Shown piece by piece: positions 1 to 6,123 of a stretch of DNA of 10,922 nt; position 1 is the stretch's first letter, and the number at the start of each line of letters is the position of its first letter. The position numbers and the translations under genes were made by a program. This DNA is from Methylotenera sp. (GTDB lineage Bacteria > Pseudomonadota > Gammaproteobacteria > Burkholderiales > Methylophilaceae), in NCBI GenBank assembly GCA_005791685.1, contig SXVG01000070.1, forward strand, positions 1 through 10,922, given 5' to 3'. Under the pieces are notes generated by a model. It did no database searches. It was not told the DNA's origin and saw nothing but the letters and a program-made list of their open reading frames with translations.

Positions 1-742
1 ACTCTTCTAGCACCATGACGCCGGCGCCCTCGCCTATGACAAAACCGTCTCGGTCTTTATCCCAAGGCCTGCTGGCCGTGGCTGGATCATCATTACGGGT
101 GGATAAAGCTCTGGATGCGGCAAAACCACCCACGGTTAATTGCGTGATGGCGGATTCCGCGCCGCCGGCTATCATGACATCGGCGTCGCCGTACTCTATC
201 ATGCGCGAGGCGTCGCCTATGGAGTGTGTGCCTGTGGTACAGGCCGTAACGATGGCGACATTGGGGCCTTTTAAGCCAAAAATAATGCTTAAATTACCGG
301 AAATCATGTTGATGATGGTGCCGGGAATGAAGAATGGGGATATTTTGCGTGGCCCAGATTCTTTGTACAGCACATCGGTGTCTTCAATAAGCTGAATACC
401 GCCTATGCCCGAGCCTATGGACACGCCTATGCGTTCGGCATTTTCTTCAGTCACTTCTAAGCCTGAGTCTTTAAACGCCTCTATGCCAGCCGCTAAACCA
501 TACTGGATAAAGGTATCCATGCGTCTAGCGTCTTTGGCGGAAATAAAATCTTCCGCATTAAAGTCTTTGACTTCCCCGGCGATGGTGGAAGCAAAGGCGC
601 TGGTATCAAACTTGCTGATTTGCGAAATGCCGGACTTGCCGGCGACAAGATTAGTCCAAGCCGTGTTGACACCAATCCCTACCGGCGAAACGACTCCAAG
701 ACCAGTGACGACGACGCGACGTTTATGAGCAGGCTTAGACAT
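1..742 (-). CDS. fabF: 3-oxoacyl-ACP synthase II (KAS II), N-terminal part
   Basis: This is the elongating condensing enzyme of type II fatty acid synthesis. It condenses acyl groups with malonyl-ACP in the cytoplasm. The gene runs off the left edge, so 247 codons of the usual ~410 are present. The N-terminus reads MSKPAHKRRVVVTGLGVVSP, typical of FabF. The active-site Cys is residue 168, in TACTTGTHS, the position expected for the family (about 163 in E. coli). Further FabF signatures are visible: GSGIGG, ASRALSTRNDDP and SRPWDKDRDGFVIGEGAG. The two catalytic His residues would lie beyond the window edge. The start at 742 is preceded by AAGAGA, separated from it by C and seven T. The gene is last in the fab run, 139 bp after acpP and behind a likely terminator. 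No frameshift is seen. Nine of its 25 isoleucine codons are ATA. Confidence 0.97.
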   Translation of the reverse strand, partial: MSKPAHKRRVVVTGLGVVSPVGIGVNTAWTNLVAGKSGISQISKFDTSAFASTIAGEVKDFNAEDFISAKDARRMDTFIQYGLAAGIEAFKDSGLEVTEENAERIGVSIGSGIGGIQLIEDTDVLYKESGPRKISPFFIPGTIINMISGNLSIIFGLKGPNVAIVTACTTGTHSIGDASRMIEYGDADVMIAGGAESAITQLTVGGFAASRALSTRNDDPATASRPWDKDRDGFVIGEGAGVMVLEE

Positions 743-766
743 AAAAAAAGTCTCTTAGAAATAATT

Positions 767-810
767 AACCCAGAAATCTTAGACAAAAATTGTTAAATGA
801 TTTCTGGGTT
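767..810. repeat. 12-bp perfect inverted repeat upstream of fabF
   Basis: AACCCAGAAATC at 767-778 is mirrored exactly by GATTTCTGGGTT at 799-810, with a 20-nt AT-rich loop. It lies 24 bp before the fabF start in the acpP-fabF spacer. In the minus-strand transcript it would form a long leader hairpin. As DNA it could be an operator for a dimeric regulator. There is no run of T directly after it, so it is a poor intrinsic terminator by itself. Its role is unknown. Confidence 0.6.
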
Positions 811-829
811 TTAAAGCAATGGCAAATCT

Positions 830-860
830 AAAAAAGCTTGAATACTTGTTAAGCATTCAA
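830..860 (-). terminator. Intrinsic terminator or attenuator after acpP
   Basis: Read on the minus strand, TTGAATGCTT (860-851), loop AAC and AAGTATTCAA (847-838) form a 10-bp stem with one G-U pair. This is followed by GC and six T (835-830). It begins 21 nt after the acpP stop. The stem is AT-rich, so it may be leaky and act as an attenuator that lowers fabF relative to acpP. Confidence 0.7.
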
Positions 861-881
861 ACACTTGCCTTGCATACGAAT

Positions 882-1118
882 TTATTTGAGGTTGGTATTG
901 ATGTAATCAATCGCCAATTGTACCGTTGTGATTTTTTCTGCTTCTTCATCTGGGATTTCGCAGTCAAATTCTTCTTCTAGCGCCATTACCAATTCAACAG
1001 TATCAAGCGAATCGGCACCTAAATCATCTACAAATGAGGATGAATTTTTAACATCAGCTTCATTTGCACCAAGCTGTTCAGTCACAATCTTTTTAACGCG
1101 TTGTTCGATGTCAGACAT
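882..1118 (-). CDS. acpP: Acyl carrier protein
   Basis: AcpP is a small acidic protein that carries acyl intermediates on a 4'-phosphopantetheine arm through fatty acid and lipid A synthesis. It has 78 residues, the normal length. The attachment site is Ser37 in GADSLDTVEL. The helix that follows (VMALEEEFDCEIPDEEAEKI) is typical; Cys53 in it matches the Cys I recall from Neisseria AcpP, so it is a lineage feature and not an oddity. The start at 1118 has a strong AGGGG (1130-1126) 7 nt upstream. It is separated from fabG by 95 bp holding a promoter candidate and is followed by a terminator. This suggests an independent, strong transcript. None of its six isoleucine codons is ATA, unlike fabF, consistent with selection for high expression. 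Confidence 0.98.
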   Translation of the reverse strand: MSDIEQRVKKIVTEQLGANEADVKNSSSFVDDLGADSLDTVELVMALEEEFDCEIPDEEAEKITTVQLAIDYINTNLK

Positions 1119-1177
1119 CTAATTACCCCTTTTAATAAAAAATAGCCGCATCTACATAATAAATCAGCTAAGTTGAT

Positions 1178-1186
1178 ATTCTACCA
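1178..1186 (-). promoter_or_regulatory. Extended -10 promoter candidate for acpP
   Basis: On the minus strand the fabG-acpP spacer contains TGGTAGAAT: an extended TGn followed by TAGAAT, five of six matches to TATAAT. There is no clear -35 hexamer at the right distance, which is common for extended -10 promoters. Initiation about 7 nt downstream would give a leader of roughly 50 nt before the acpP start. This is inferred from sequence only. Confidence 0.5.
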
Positions 1187-1213
1187 AAACTCGGCAAAAA
1201 TAGATAAAAACTT

Positions 1214-1954
1214 TTAAACCATCAGCATGCCGCCATTCACGTGTATCGTTTCGCCGGTAATGTAAGCCGCGGACGGGGATGCTAAAAAAGCCACGGTAGC
1301 GGCAATCTCTTTTACCTGGCCTAAGCGACCCACCGGAATTCGAGCCAGCATCTTATTGGCAATCTCTTCCGGCAGATCTGCCGTCATGTCCGTATCAATA
1401 AAACCCGGCGCAACACAATTCACCGTAATGCCGCGACTGCCCACTTCGGCGGCCAGTGATTTTGTAAAGCCGGTCATGCCCGCTTTCGCTGCCGCATAAT
1501 TGGTTTGCCCAGCGTTGCCCATGTGACCCACAACAGAAGAAATGCTGATGATGCGTCCCACTCTGGCTTTCATCATGGGCCTAAGCACCGCTTGGCTCAT
1601 GCGAAATACCGAGTTTAAATTGGTGTTAATCACCGCATCCCAATCTTCATCCTTCATGCGCATGAGTAAGGTGTCACGGGTGATGCCGGCATTATTTACC
1701 AATATGCCAATGTCACCGTAATTTTCTGCGATTCGTTTCAAGGTGGCGGCTATTTGTTCGGCATCATTGACATCCAAGGCCATGCCCTCGCCCTTGATGT
1801 TGGCCGCCGCAAAATAGTCATTAATCGCGGCAGCGCCCGCCTCTGAAGTGGCCGTACCAATAACAACGGCACCTTGCTCACCGAGTGCCAAAGCTATGCC
1901 AGCGCCTATGCCGCGACTGGCACCTGTAATTAAAGCAATTTGTCCAGTTAGCAT
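1214..1954 (-). CDS. fabG: 3-oxoacyl-ACP reductase
   Basis: FabG reduces 3-oxoacyl-ACP to 3-hydroxyacyl-ACP with NADPH, the first reduction in each elongation cycle. It is a 246-residue classical short-chain dehydrogenase of normal length. The cofactor motif TGASRGIG is at residues 10-17 and NNAG at 87-90. The catalytic set is Asn112, Ser140, Tyr153 and Lys157 (YAAAK). The C-terminus ITGETIHVNGGMLMV is characteristic of FabG. The start at 1954 has AAGGA 7 nt upstream. It lies 37 bp after fabD and is very probably co-transcribed with it. Generic SDR paralogs are ruled out by the fab context and the C-terminal signature. Confidence 0.98.
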   Translation of the reverse strand: MLTGQIALITGASRGIGAGIALALGEQGAVVIGTATSEAGAAAINDYFAAANIKGEGMALDVNDAEQIAATLKRIAENYGDIGILVNNAGITRDTLLMRMKDEDWDAVINTNLNSVFRMSQAVLRPMMKARVGRIISISSVVGHMGNAGQTNYAAAKAGMTGFTKSLAAEVGSRGITVNCVAPGFIDTDMTADLPEEIANKMLARIPVGRLGQVKEIAATVAFLASPSAAYITGETIHVNGGMLMV

Positions 1955-1991
1955 GATATATCCTTGTTTTATTTTGACTATAACATTTAAA

Positions 1992-2927
1992 TTAAGCCGC
2001 TGCTATGAGCGTGCTGAATTCTTGCATGGCGTCATTGCTGGTCAAGGCCGTGCAAGAAAAGTCCGCTGCGATGCGTTTGGTGAGGCCAGCCAGCACCTTG
2101 CCAGGGCCACATTCGGCACCATGCAGTATGCCTTGCGCATGCATGGCTTGCACCGTTTCAACCCAGCGTACCGGGCTATGCAATTGCCGCACCAGCGCGT
2201 CTTTTATTTTGTCGCCATCTTGGTAAGCCAGCACGTCGGCGTTATGCAACACGGGGATTTGCGGTGCTTGGATGCTAACATGGCTTAGGTAGTCCGCTAA
2301 TTTTATGGCGGCTGGCTGCATGAGCGCACAATGCGACGGCACGCTCACGGGCAAAGCCACTGCGCGTTTTGCGCCTTTTTCTTTAGCCAAGGCCATGCCA
2401 CGTTCAACCGCTTCTTTATTTCCGGCAATGACCACTTGACCTATGGAATTGTAATTGACCGGCTGTAACACTTGGCCTTGCGCGGCTTCGGCACACACGG
2501 CCAACACGGTCGCGTCATCCAGACCCAATAGCGCGGCCATGGCACCCACCCCTGCCGGCACGGCATTTTGCATAACCTCTGCCCGATAGCGCACCAAGGG
2601 TAAGCTGTCGGCAAAACTCAATGCGCCTGCTGCCACCAAGGCCGTGTATTCACCTAAACTATGGCCGGCCAATAGGCTGGGCTTAGCTGGACTATGGGCC
2701 TGCCATGCTCGCCATGTGGCCATGCCCGCCACCAGCATTATCGGCTGGGTATGCGTCGTTTCGTTAATGCGTTCATTTTCTTCCGTCGCCATGGCCCAAA
2801 AATCAAGGCCTAATATATCGGACGCTTCGACAAAGGTATCGCGTACGATTTTTGTATCGGCAAAGCCTGCCATCATGCCAACGGATTGCGAGCCTTGACC
2901 GGGGAAGAAAAATGTAAATTTATTCAT
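1992..2927 (-). CDS. fabD: Malonyl-CoA:ACP transacylase
   Basis: FabD transfers malonyl from CoA to the AcpP phosphopantetheine arm, supplying the extender unit to FabH and FabF. It has 311 residues, close to the E. coli length of 309. The N-terminus contains FPGQGSQ (oxyanion region, residues 8-14). The nucleophile is Ser90 in GHSLGEY, the carboxylate-binding Arg is Arg115 (RAEVMQ), and the catalytic His is His199 in VPSHCALM. Downstream the family motif LHSPVRWVETVQAM is present. It lies between fabH (40-bp gap) and fabG (37-bp gap), all in one direction. The region before its start has no strong Shine-Dalgarno sequence. No missing catalytic residue or frameshift is seen. Confidence 0.98.
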   Translation of the reverse strand: MNKFTFFFPGQGSQSVGMMAGFADTKIVRDTFVEASDILGLDFWAMATEENERINETTHTQPIMLVAGMATWRAWQAHSPAKPSLLAGHSLGEYTALVAAGALSFADSLPLVRYRAEVMQNAVPAGVGAMAALLGLDDATVLAVCAEAAQGQVLQPVNYNSIGQVVIAGNKEAVERGMALAKEKGAKRAVALPVSVPSHCALMQPAAIKLADYLSHVSIQAPQIPVLHNADVLAYQDGDKIKDALVRQLHSPVRWVETVQAMHAQGILHGAECGPGKVLAGLTKRIAADFSCTALTSNDAMQEFSTLIAAA

Positions 2928-2967
2928 TGTTTATTGCCGTCTAATTATCCAACGTAGGACTTAATGA

Positions 2968-3912
2968 TTAGTATTTAATTAAGGCTGAACCCCAGGTGAA
3001 CCCACCGCCAAAGGCTTCCATCAACACGATGTCGCCGCGCTTGATGCGGCCATCACGTACTGCAACGTCTAAGGCCAAAGGAATGGATGCGGCCGAGGTG
3101 TTGCCGTGCTTATCCACCGTCACCACTACTTTATCCATGCTCATTTCCAGTTTTTTCGCGGTTGCTTGCAGAATGCGTATATTGGCTTGATGTGGCACCA
3201 GCCAGTCGATGTCAGATTTGCATAAATTATTGGCCGACAAGGTTTCGTCGACGATAGCATCCAAGGTGTTGACCGCGACCTTAAAAACCGCATTGCCTTC
3301 CATTACCACCGTATCGCCACCGTGCGTTTTTCGAGGCACGTGCAACATTTTTTCATAGTTACCATCGGCATGCAAATGCGTGGAAATGATGCCCTGCTCT
3401 TCGCTGGCCTGCAACACCACTGCACCGGCGCCATCGCCCCACAGTATGCAATTGCCCCTGTCTGTCCAATCCACTATGCGTGAAAAAGTTTCCGCGCCAA
3501 CCACCAAAGCACACTTGGCGGCACCGGCTTTAATAAAGTTATCGGCAGTGGCCAGCGCGTAAACGAAACCACTGCAAACGGCTTGCACGTCAAATGCAGC
3601 ACAACCGGCCAAGCCTAATTTATTTTGCAGCGTGACTGCTGTGCTTGGAAAAATTTTATCCGGCGTGGTGGTGGCCACGATAATTAAATCGATGTCATTA
3701 GCAGCTATGTTGGCCGAGGCTATAGCCTGGCGCGCCGCATGCAAGGCTAGATCGCTGGTAAACTCATCATCAGCCACGATATGACGCTCGCGTATGCCGG
3801 TGCGAGAAAAAATCCACTCATCGGTGGTGTCTACCATGCTTTCCAATTCAGCATTGGTCAGTATTTTTTTCGGGAGATAGCTGCCTGTTCCGGCAATGCG
3901 AGAGTAAATCAT
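2968..3912 (-). CDS. fabH: 3-oxoacyl-ACP synthase III (KAS III)
   Basis: FabH starts fatty acid synthesis by condensing acetyl-CoA, or another short primer, with malonyl-ACP. It has 314 residues (E. coli 317). The catalytic triad is in place: Cys113 in DVQAVCSGF, His241 in VPHQANIRI and Asn271 in KHGNTSAAS. The N-terminal TGSYLPKK and the C-terminal EAFGGGFTWGSALIKY are typical of the family. Its ATG overlaps the plsX stop as ATGA (4 bp), so translation is probably coupled to plsX. AGGA lies directly against the start, with a GGA a few bases further up. Primer preference (straight versus branched) cannot be read from the sequence here. Confidence 0.98.
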   Translation of the reverse strand: MIYSRIAGTGSYLPKKILTNAELESMVDTTDEWIFSRTGIRERHIVADDEFTSDLALHAARQAIASANIAANDIDLIIVATTTPDKIFPSTAVTLQNKLGLAGCAAFDVQAVCSGFVYALATADNFIKAGAAKCALVVGAETFSRIVDWTDRGNCILWGDGAGAVVLQASEEQGIISTHLHADGNYEKMLHVPRKTHGGDTVVMEGNAVFKVAVNTLDAIVDETLSANNLCKSDIDWLVPHQANIRILQATAKKLEMSMDKVVVTVDKHGNTSAASIPLALDVAVRDGRIKRGDIVLMEAFGGGFTWGSALIKY

Positions 3913-4970
3913 TCCTGGTCCGTGGTATTCGCATCCGCATGATTAGCCAGCGCTTGCTTTAATAATACGTGTTCAATTTCCAATTGCTCAGCGATGCGAT
4001 CAAGCACGCCACTGCGCGACTCTTCCAGCGCGGTGTGTATGGCATTCAAAAAGGCCTTACTGTCTGCCCCACCATGACTTTTTACCACGATGCCGCGTAA
4101 GCCTAACAGGCTGGCGCCGTTATAATTGCGCGGATCCAAACGTTTCTTGAAGGCTTTCAATACCGGCGTGGCAGCCAATCCTGTGAGCTTGGTCAGCCAG
4201 TTACGCTTAAACTCTTGATTGAGGAAGCGGCCTATCATTTGTATTAGGCCCTCGGCGGCTTTCAGCGTAACATTGCCGACAAACCCATCGCACACAACGA
4301 TATCGGTGGTTCCCTTAAAAATATCGTTGCCTTCAATATTGCCGTAAAAATTTAAGTGGCTGGCTTTTAGCAATTCACCGGTTTTTTTAACCACTTCATT
4401 GCCTTTGATGTCTTCCGTGCCAATGTTGAGCAAGCCTATGCTGGGCTGTTCACGGTTTTCAACGCAACTGACCAACATGCTGCCCATGACGGCAAACTGC
4501 AGCAATTGTTCCGCGGTGCAATCGGCATTGGCGCCTAAATCGAGTATGTAAATTTTGCCCTTTTGGCAAGGGAACACGCCGGCGATGGCGGGCCGGTCTA
4601 TGCCGGGTAAGGTTTTTAATACGAAGCGTGCTGTGGCCATCAATGCGCCGGTATTACCTGCACTTACACAAGCTGAAGCTTCACCGTTTTTGACCAGATC
4701 AATGGCCACGCGCATGGACGAATCTTTTTTGTTTTTAAGCGCACTTTGCGGTTGCTCGTCCATGGCCACCACTTCGCTGGCATGCTGTATGCGAAGGCGT
4801 GGGTGACCGGTTAATTGCAATGCCTGGAACTCGGCTTCTATGGCGCCACTTAAACCAACTAGAATAAGATGCAACTCTGGGTTGAGCTCTAGTGCTTTAA
4901 GCGCTGCAGGAATGATGACCTTAGGCCCATGATCACCCCCCATTGCATCAATTGCTACAGTAATTTGCAT
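3909..4970 (-). CDS. plsX: Phosphate acyltransferase PlsX
   Basis: PlsX converts acyl-ACP and phosphate to acyl-phosphate. This is the substrate for PlsY, which acylates glycerol-3-phosphate in phospholipid synthesis. It is a peripheral membrane enzyme. The protein has 353 residues, normal for the family. Family motifs are clear: VAIDAMGGDHGP (5-16), VSAGNTGALMA (102-112), ILDLGANADCTAEQL (142-156), NIGTEDIKGNE (182-192), CDGFVGNVTLKAAEG (227-241) and YNGASLLGLRG (283-293). The stop overlaps the fabH start. The 198-bp spacer from rpmF holds two hairpins and a palindrome, so plsX may have its own promoter. A TTGACC at 5026-5021 could be a -35, but no convincing -10 follows. Confidence 0.98.
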   Translation of the reverse strand: MQITVAIDAMGGDHGPKVIIPAALKALELNPELHLILVGLSGAIEAEFQALQLTGHPRLRIQHASEVVAMDEQPQSALKNKKDSSMRVAIDLVKNGEASACVSAGNTGALMATARFVLKTLPGIDRPAIAGVFPCQKGKIYILDLGANADCTAEQLLQFAVMGSMLVSCVENREQPSIGLLNIGTEDIKGNEVVKKTGELLKASHLNFYGNIEGNDIFKGTTDIVVCDGFVGNVTLKAAEGLIQMIGRFLNQEFKRNWLTKLTGLAATPVLKAFKKRLDPRNYNGASLLGLRGIVVKSHGGADSKAFLNAIHTALEESRSGVLDRIAEQLEIEHVLLKQALANHADANTTDQE

Positions 4971-4987
4971 AATGTACTCAGTTTATA

Positions 4988-4999
4988 CTTAAGCTTAAG
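4988..4999. repeat. 12-bp perfect palindrome before plsX
   Basis: CTTAAGCTTAAG is its own reverse complement and lies 18 bp upstream of the plsX start. A dimeric regulator could bind here, for instance one that senses fatty acids, but I recognise no known consensus. Its composition is AT-rich, so chance cannot be excluded. Confidence 0.35.
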
Positions 5000-5046
5000 G
5001 CTATTTGCTATCATTTAAGCGGTCAAGTGAAATGAATAGGCGCCGT

Positions 5047-5080
5047 AAAAACCAACGCCGCACCAAAGTTGGAGCGGCGT
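5047..5080 (-). terminator. Intrinsic terminator or attenuator between rpmF and plsX
   Basis: On the minus strand ACGCCGC (5080-5074) pairs with GCGGCGT (5061-5055). Inside, CCA and TGG pair around a 4-nt loop after one T-T mismatch, giving an almost continuous 10-bp GC-rich stem. TGG and then five T (5051-5047) follow. It sits 88 nt past the rpmF stop and 77 bp before plsX. This is a reasonable terminator for the yceD-rpmF transcript, or an attenuator into the plsX-fab genes. Confidence 0.6.
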
Positions 5081-5117
5081 GTGGGTTTAATTTAGAGACA
5101 AGTAAATCTTCAAAGTG

Positions 5118-5153
5118 AAATCCATTAAAACGTAGGCGCACATTAATGGATTT
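5118..5153. repeat. 11-bp perfect inverted repeat after rpmF
   Basis: AAATCCATTAA (5118-5128) and TTAATGGATTT (5143-5153) are exact reverse complements with a 14-nt loop. The repeat starts 15 nt past the rpmF stop. No T-run follows it on the minus strand, so it may be a 3'-end stabilising hairpin in the rpmF mRNA rather than a terminator. It is separate from the GC-rich hairpin further downstream. Confidence 0.55.
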
Positions 5154-5168
5154 AAACGGCTGAAAAAA

Positions 5169-5348
5169 TTATTCGCCTTTGGTCGATAATACTTTGCGAC
5201 CACGGTAGTAGCCATTGGGGCTGACGTGGTGACGTAGGTGTGCTTCACCTGTGGTAGGCTCAACCGCCAAAGCAGGGTTAACCAAAAAGTCATGTGATCT
5301 ATGCATACCGCGCTTAGACGGTGTTTTCTTGTTTTGCTGAACTGCCAT
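5169..5348 (-). CDS. rpmF: 50S ribosomal protein L32
   Basis: L32 is a small basic protein of the large ribosomal subunit. It has 59 residues. The start MAVQQNKKTPSKRGMHRSH and the end HLRHHVSPNGYYRGRKV match the proteobacterial L32 pattern closely. It is the form without zinc-binding cysteines. The correct start is 5348, with GGAG 6 nt upstream. An in-frame ATG at 5360 would add MEYI and would use part of the ribosome binding site as coding sequence, so it is rejected. The position between yceD and plsX is the conserved one. The 153-bp gap to yceD is long for this pair and carries a promoter candidate. Confidence 0.98.
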   Translation of the reverse strand: MAVQQNKKTPSKRGMHRSHDFLVNPALAVEPTTGEAHLRHHVSPNGYYRGRKVLSTKGE

Positions 5349-5461
5349 AATATACTCCAATAAAATGATTAAAACATCATCTCAATTACATACAAATTGA
5401 TGCCTAAAATACTGCTTTGCATCGCTAATTTAAGACTGCGTTAAACTACTAGGGCGCCACT

Positions 5462-5491
5462 ATAATATAAAAGCCAACTTTTGTCAGCCAA
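5462..5491 (-). promoter_or_regulatory. Possible promoter for rpmF
   Basis: On the minus strand TTGGCT (5491-5486) is followed, after 18 nt, by TATTAT (5467-5462). Both are partial matches to sigma-70 hexamers, four of six and five of six. It lies just past the yceD stop and about 115 bp before rpmF, which leaves a long leader. The spacer is AT-rich, so the match could be fortuitous. Confidence 0.35.
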
Positions 5492-5501
5492 AATTGCACG
5501 T

Positions 5502-6029
5502 TTAAGACTGAATTAAGTGCTTTAATACGGCGAATGGATTGGGCTTTTCACTGCTTTGGTGGTTGGCACTGCCACAATGCTGCTGGTGCACCGGTGCGAT
5601 AGGCATGGCCATGATCAATTCATCTTCGATTAGCCCAATCACATCCATGTGCGGACTGTACGCTTGCCAATCAAAATCATCGGCCTCATCCATGTCCGTG
5701 GATAAGGCGTGGCCTTCATCCAACTCGCCTAGCAAATAATCAAAATTTAAAGCTAAATTCAGCGGCATAGCATTCAGGCAGCGCTGACAAAGGCAATTTA
5801 AATTCACTTCCAATGCCAAGCTTAATGAGGCCTGCCCCATCCCATCCAACTTACCCTGCAAGTTGAATTTAATCGATGCACTAGGGGTGAATTTGCCCGG
5901 GGCGATTTTCGGCGGGGCTTGCAGCAATTCATTTAACCGCGGGCAGTCCGCTAGGGATAATTCGCCAAGCAAGCGTTCGTTCCTTTTTGCGAAGGTCAAA
6001 TTATCAATAAATATAGTCTGCTTAGTCAT
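5502..6029 (-). CDS. yceD: YceD family protein (DUF177), 23S rRNA accumulation protein
   Basis: YceD is a conserved protein encoded next to rpmF in most proteobacteria. The family is linked to normal 23S rRNA accumulation, but its biochemical role is not settled. This copy has 175 residues, the usual length. The family cysteines lie in LNCLCQRCLNAM (Cys79, Cys81, Cys84), with Cys152 near the C-terminus, so metal binding is possible. An acidic stretch (about residues 101-120, GELDEG to DEADDFD) leads to IGLIEDELIMAMPIAP. The C-terminus PNPFAVLKHL is typical. The gene is divergent from pycA with a 94-bp gap. The start at 6029 has only a weak ribosome binding site (GAGCATTAAA). The identification rests on motif and context. 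Confidence 0.93.
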   Translation of the reverse strand: MTKQTIFIDNLTFAKRNERLLGELSLADCPRLNELLQAPPKIAPGKFTPSASIKFNLQGKLDGMGQASLSLALEVNLNCLCQRCLNAMPLNLALNFDYLLGELDEGHALSTDMDEADDFDWQAYSPHMDVIGLIEDELIMAMPIAPVHQQHCGSANHQSSEKPNPFAVLKHLIQS

Positions 6030-6061
6030 TTTAATGCTCTAAAATTTAGCTTCAAAGGGAT

Positions 6062-6089
6062 TTGGCTATGCGCTTGCACATGTTACAAT
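6062..6089 (+). promoter_or_regulatory. Promoter of pycAB
   Basis: TTGGCT at 6062-6067 (-35, four of six) is followed after a 16-nt spacer by TACAAT at 6084-6089 (-10, five of six). TGT directly before it gives an extended -10 (TGn). Initiation near 6096 would leave a leader of about 28 nt with AAGG at 6112-6115 before the pycA GTG. It lies within the 94-bp divergent yceD-pycA region. Confidence 0.6.
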
Positions 6090-6123
6090 TGCTCGGTTTG
6101 TATGAAAAATTAAGGCAAGTAAC

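Noticed and set aside
98..106. DnaA-box-like TTATCCACC on the minus strand, with another at 3110-3118 on the plus strand
   Set aside because: Two isolated 8-of-9 matches inside fabF and fabH coding sequence, with no AT-rich unwinding region or cluster, do not make an origin.
15..728. Long plus-strand open frames opposite fabF
   Set aside because: They are antisense to a clearly conserved fabF, show no recognisable motif and have no promoter or ribosome binding site of their own. The same holds for other frames opposite fabD, fabH, plsX and pycB.
1014..1022. Cys53 of AcpP in place of the E. coli Thr as an anomaly
   Set aside because: To my knowledge, acyl carrier proteins of Neisseria and related betaproteobacteria have Cys here, so it is a lineage trait. 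The position given is approximate.
5349..5360. rpmF start at 5360 adding four residues
   Set aside because: The extra residues are not part of L32 and the GGAG ribosome binding site for the 5348 start lies within them.
5461..5466. Perfect TATAAT on the plus strand
   Set aside because: There is no -35 at a suitable distance and transcription would run antisense into yceD. The sequence is part of an AT-rich patch read better as a minus-strand promoter candidate.
5429..5510. Direct repeat TTTAAGACTG at 5429-5438 and 5501-5510
   Set aside because: Ten bp in an AT-rich spacer, with only two copies and no link to a mobile element or binding motif; probably chance.
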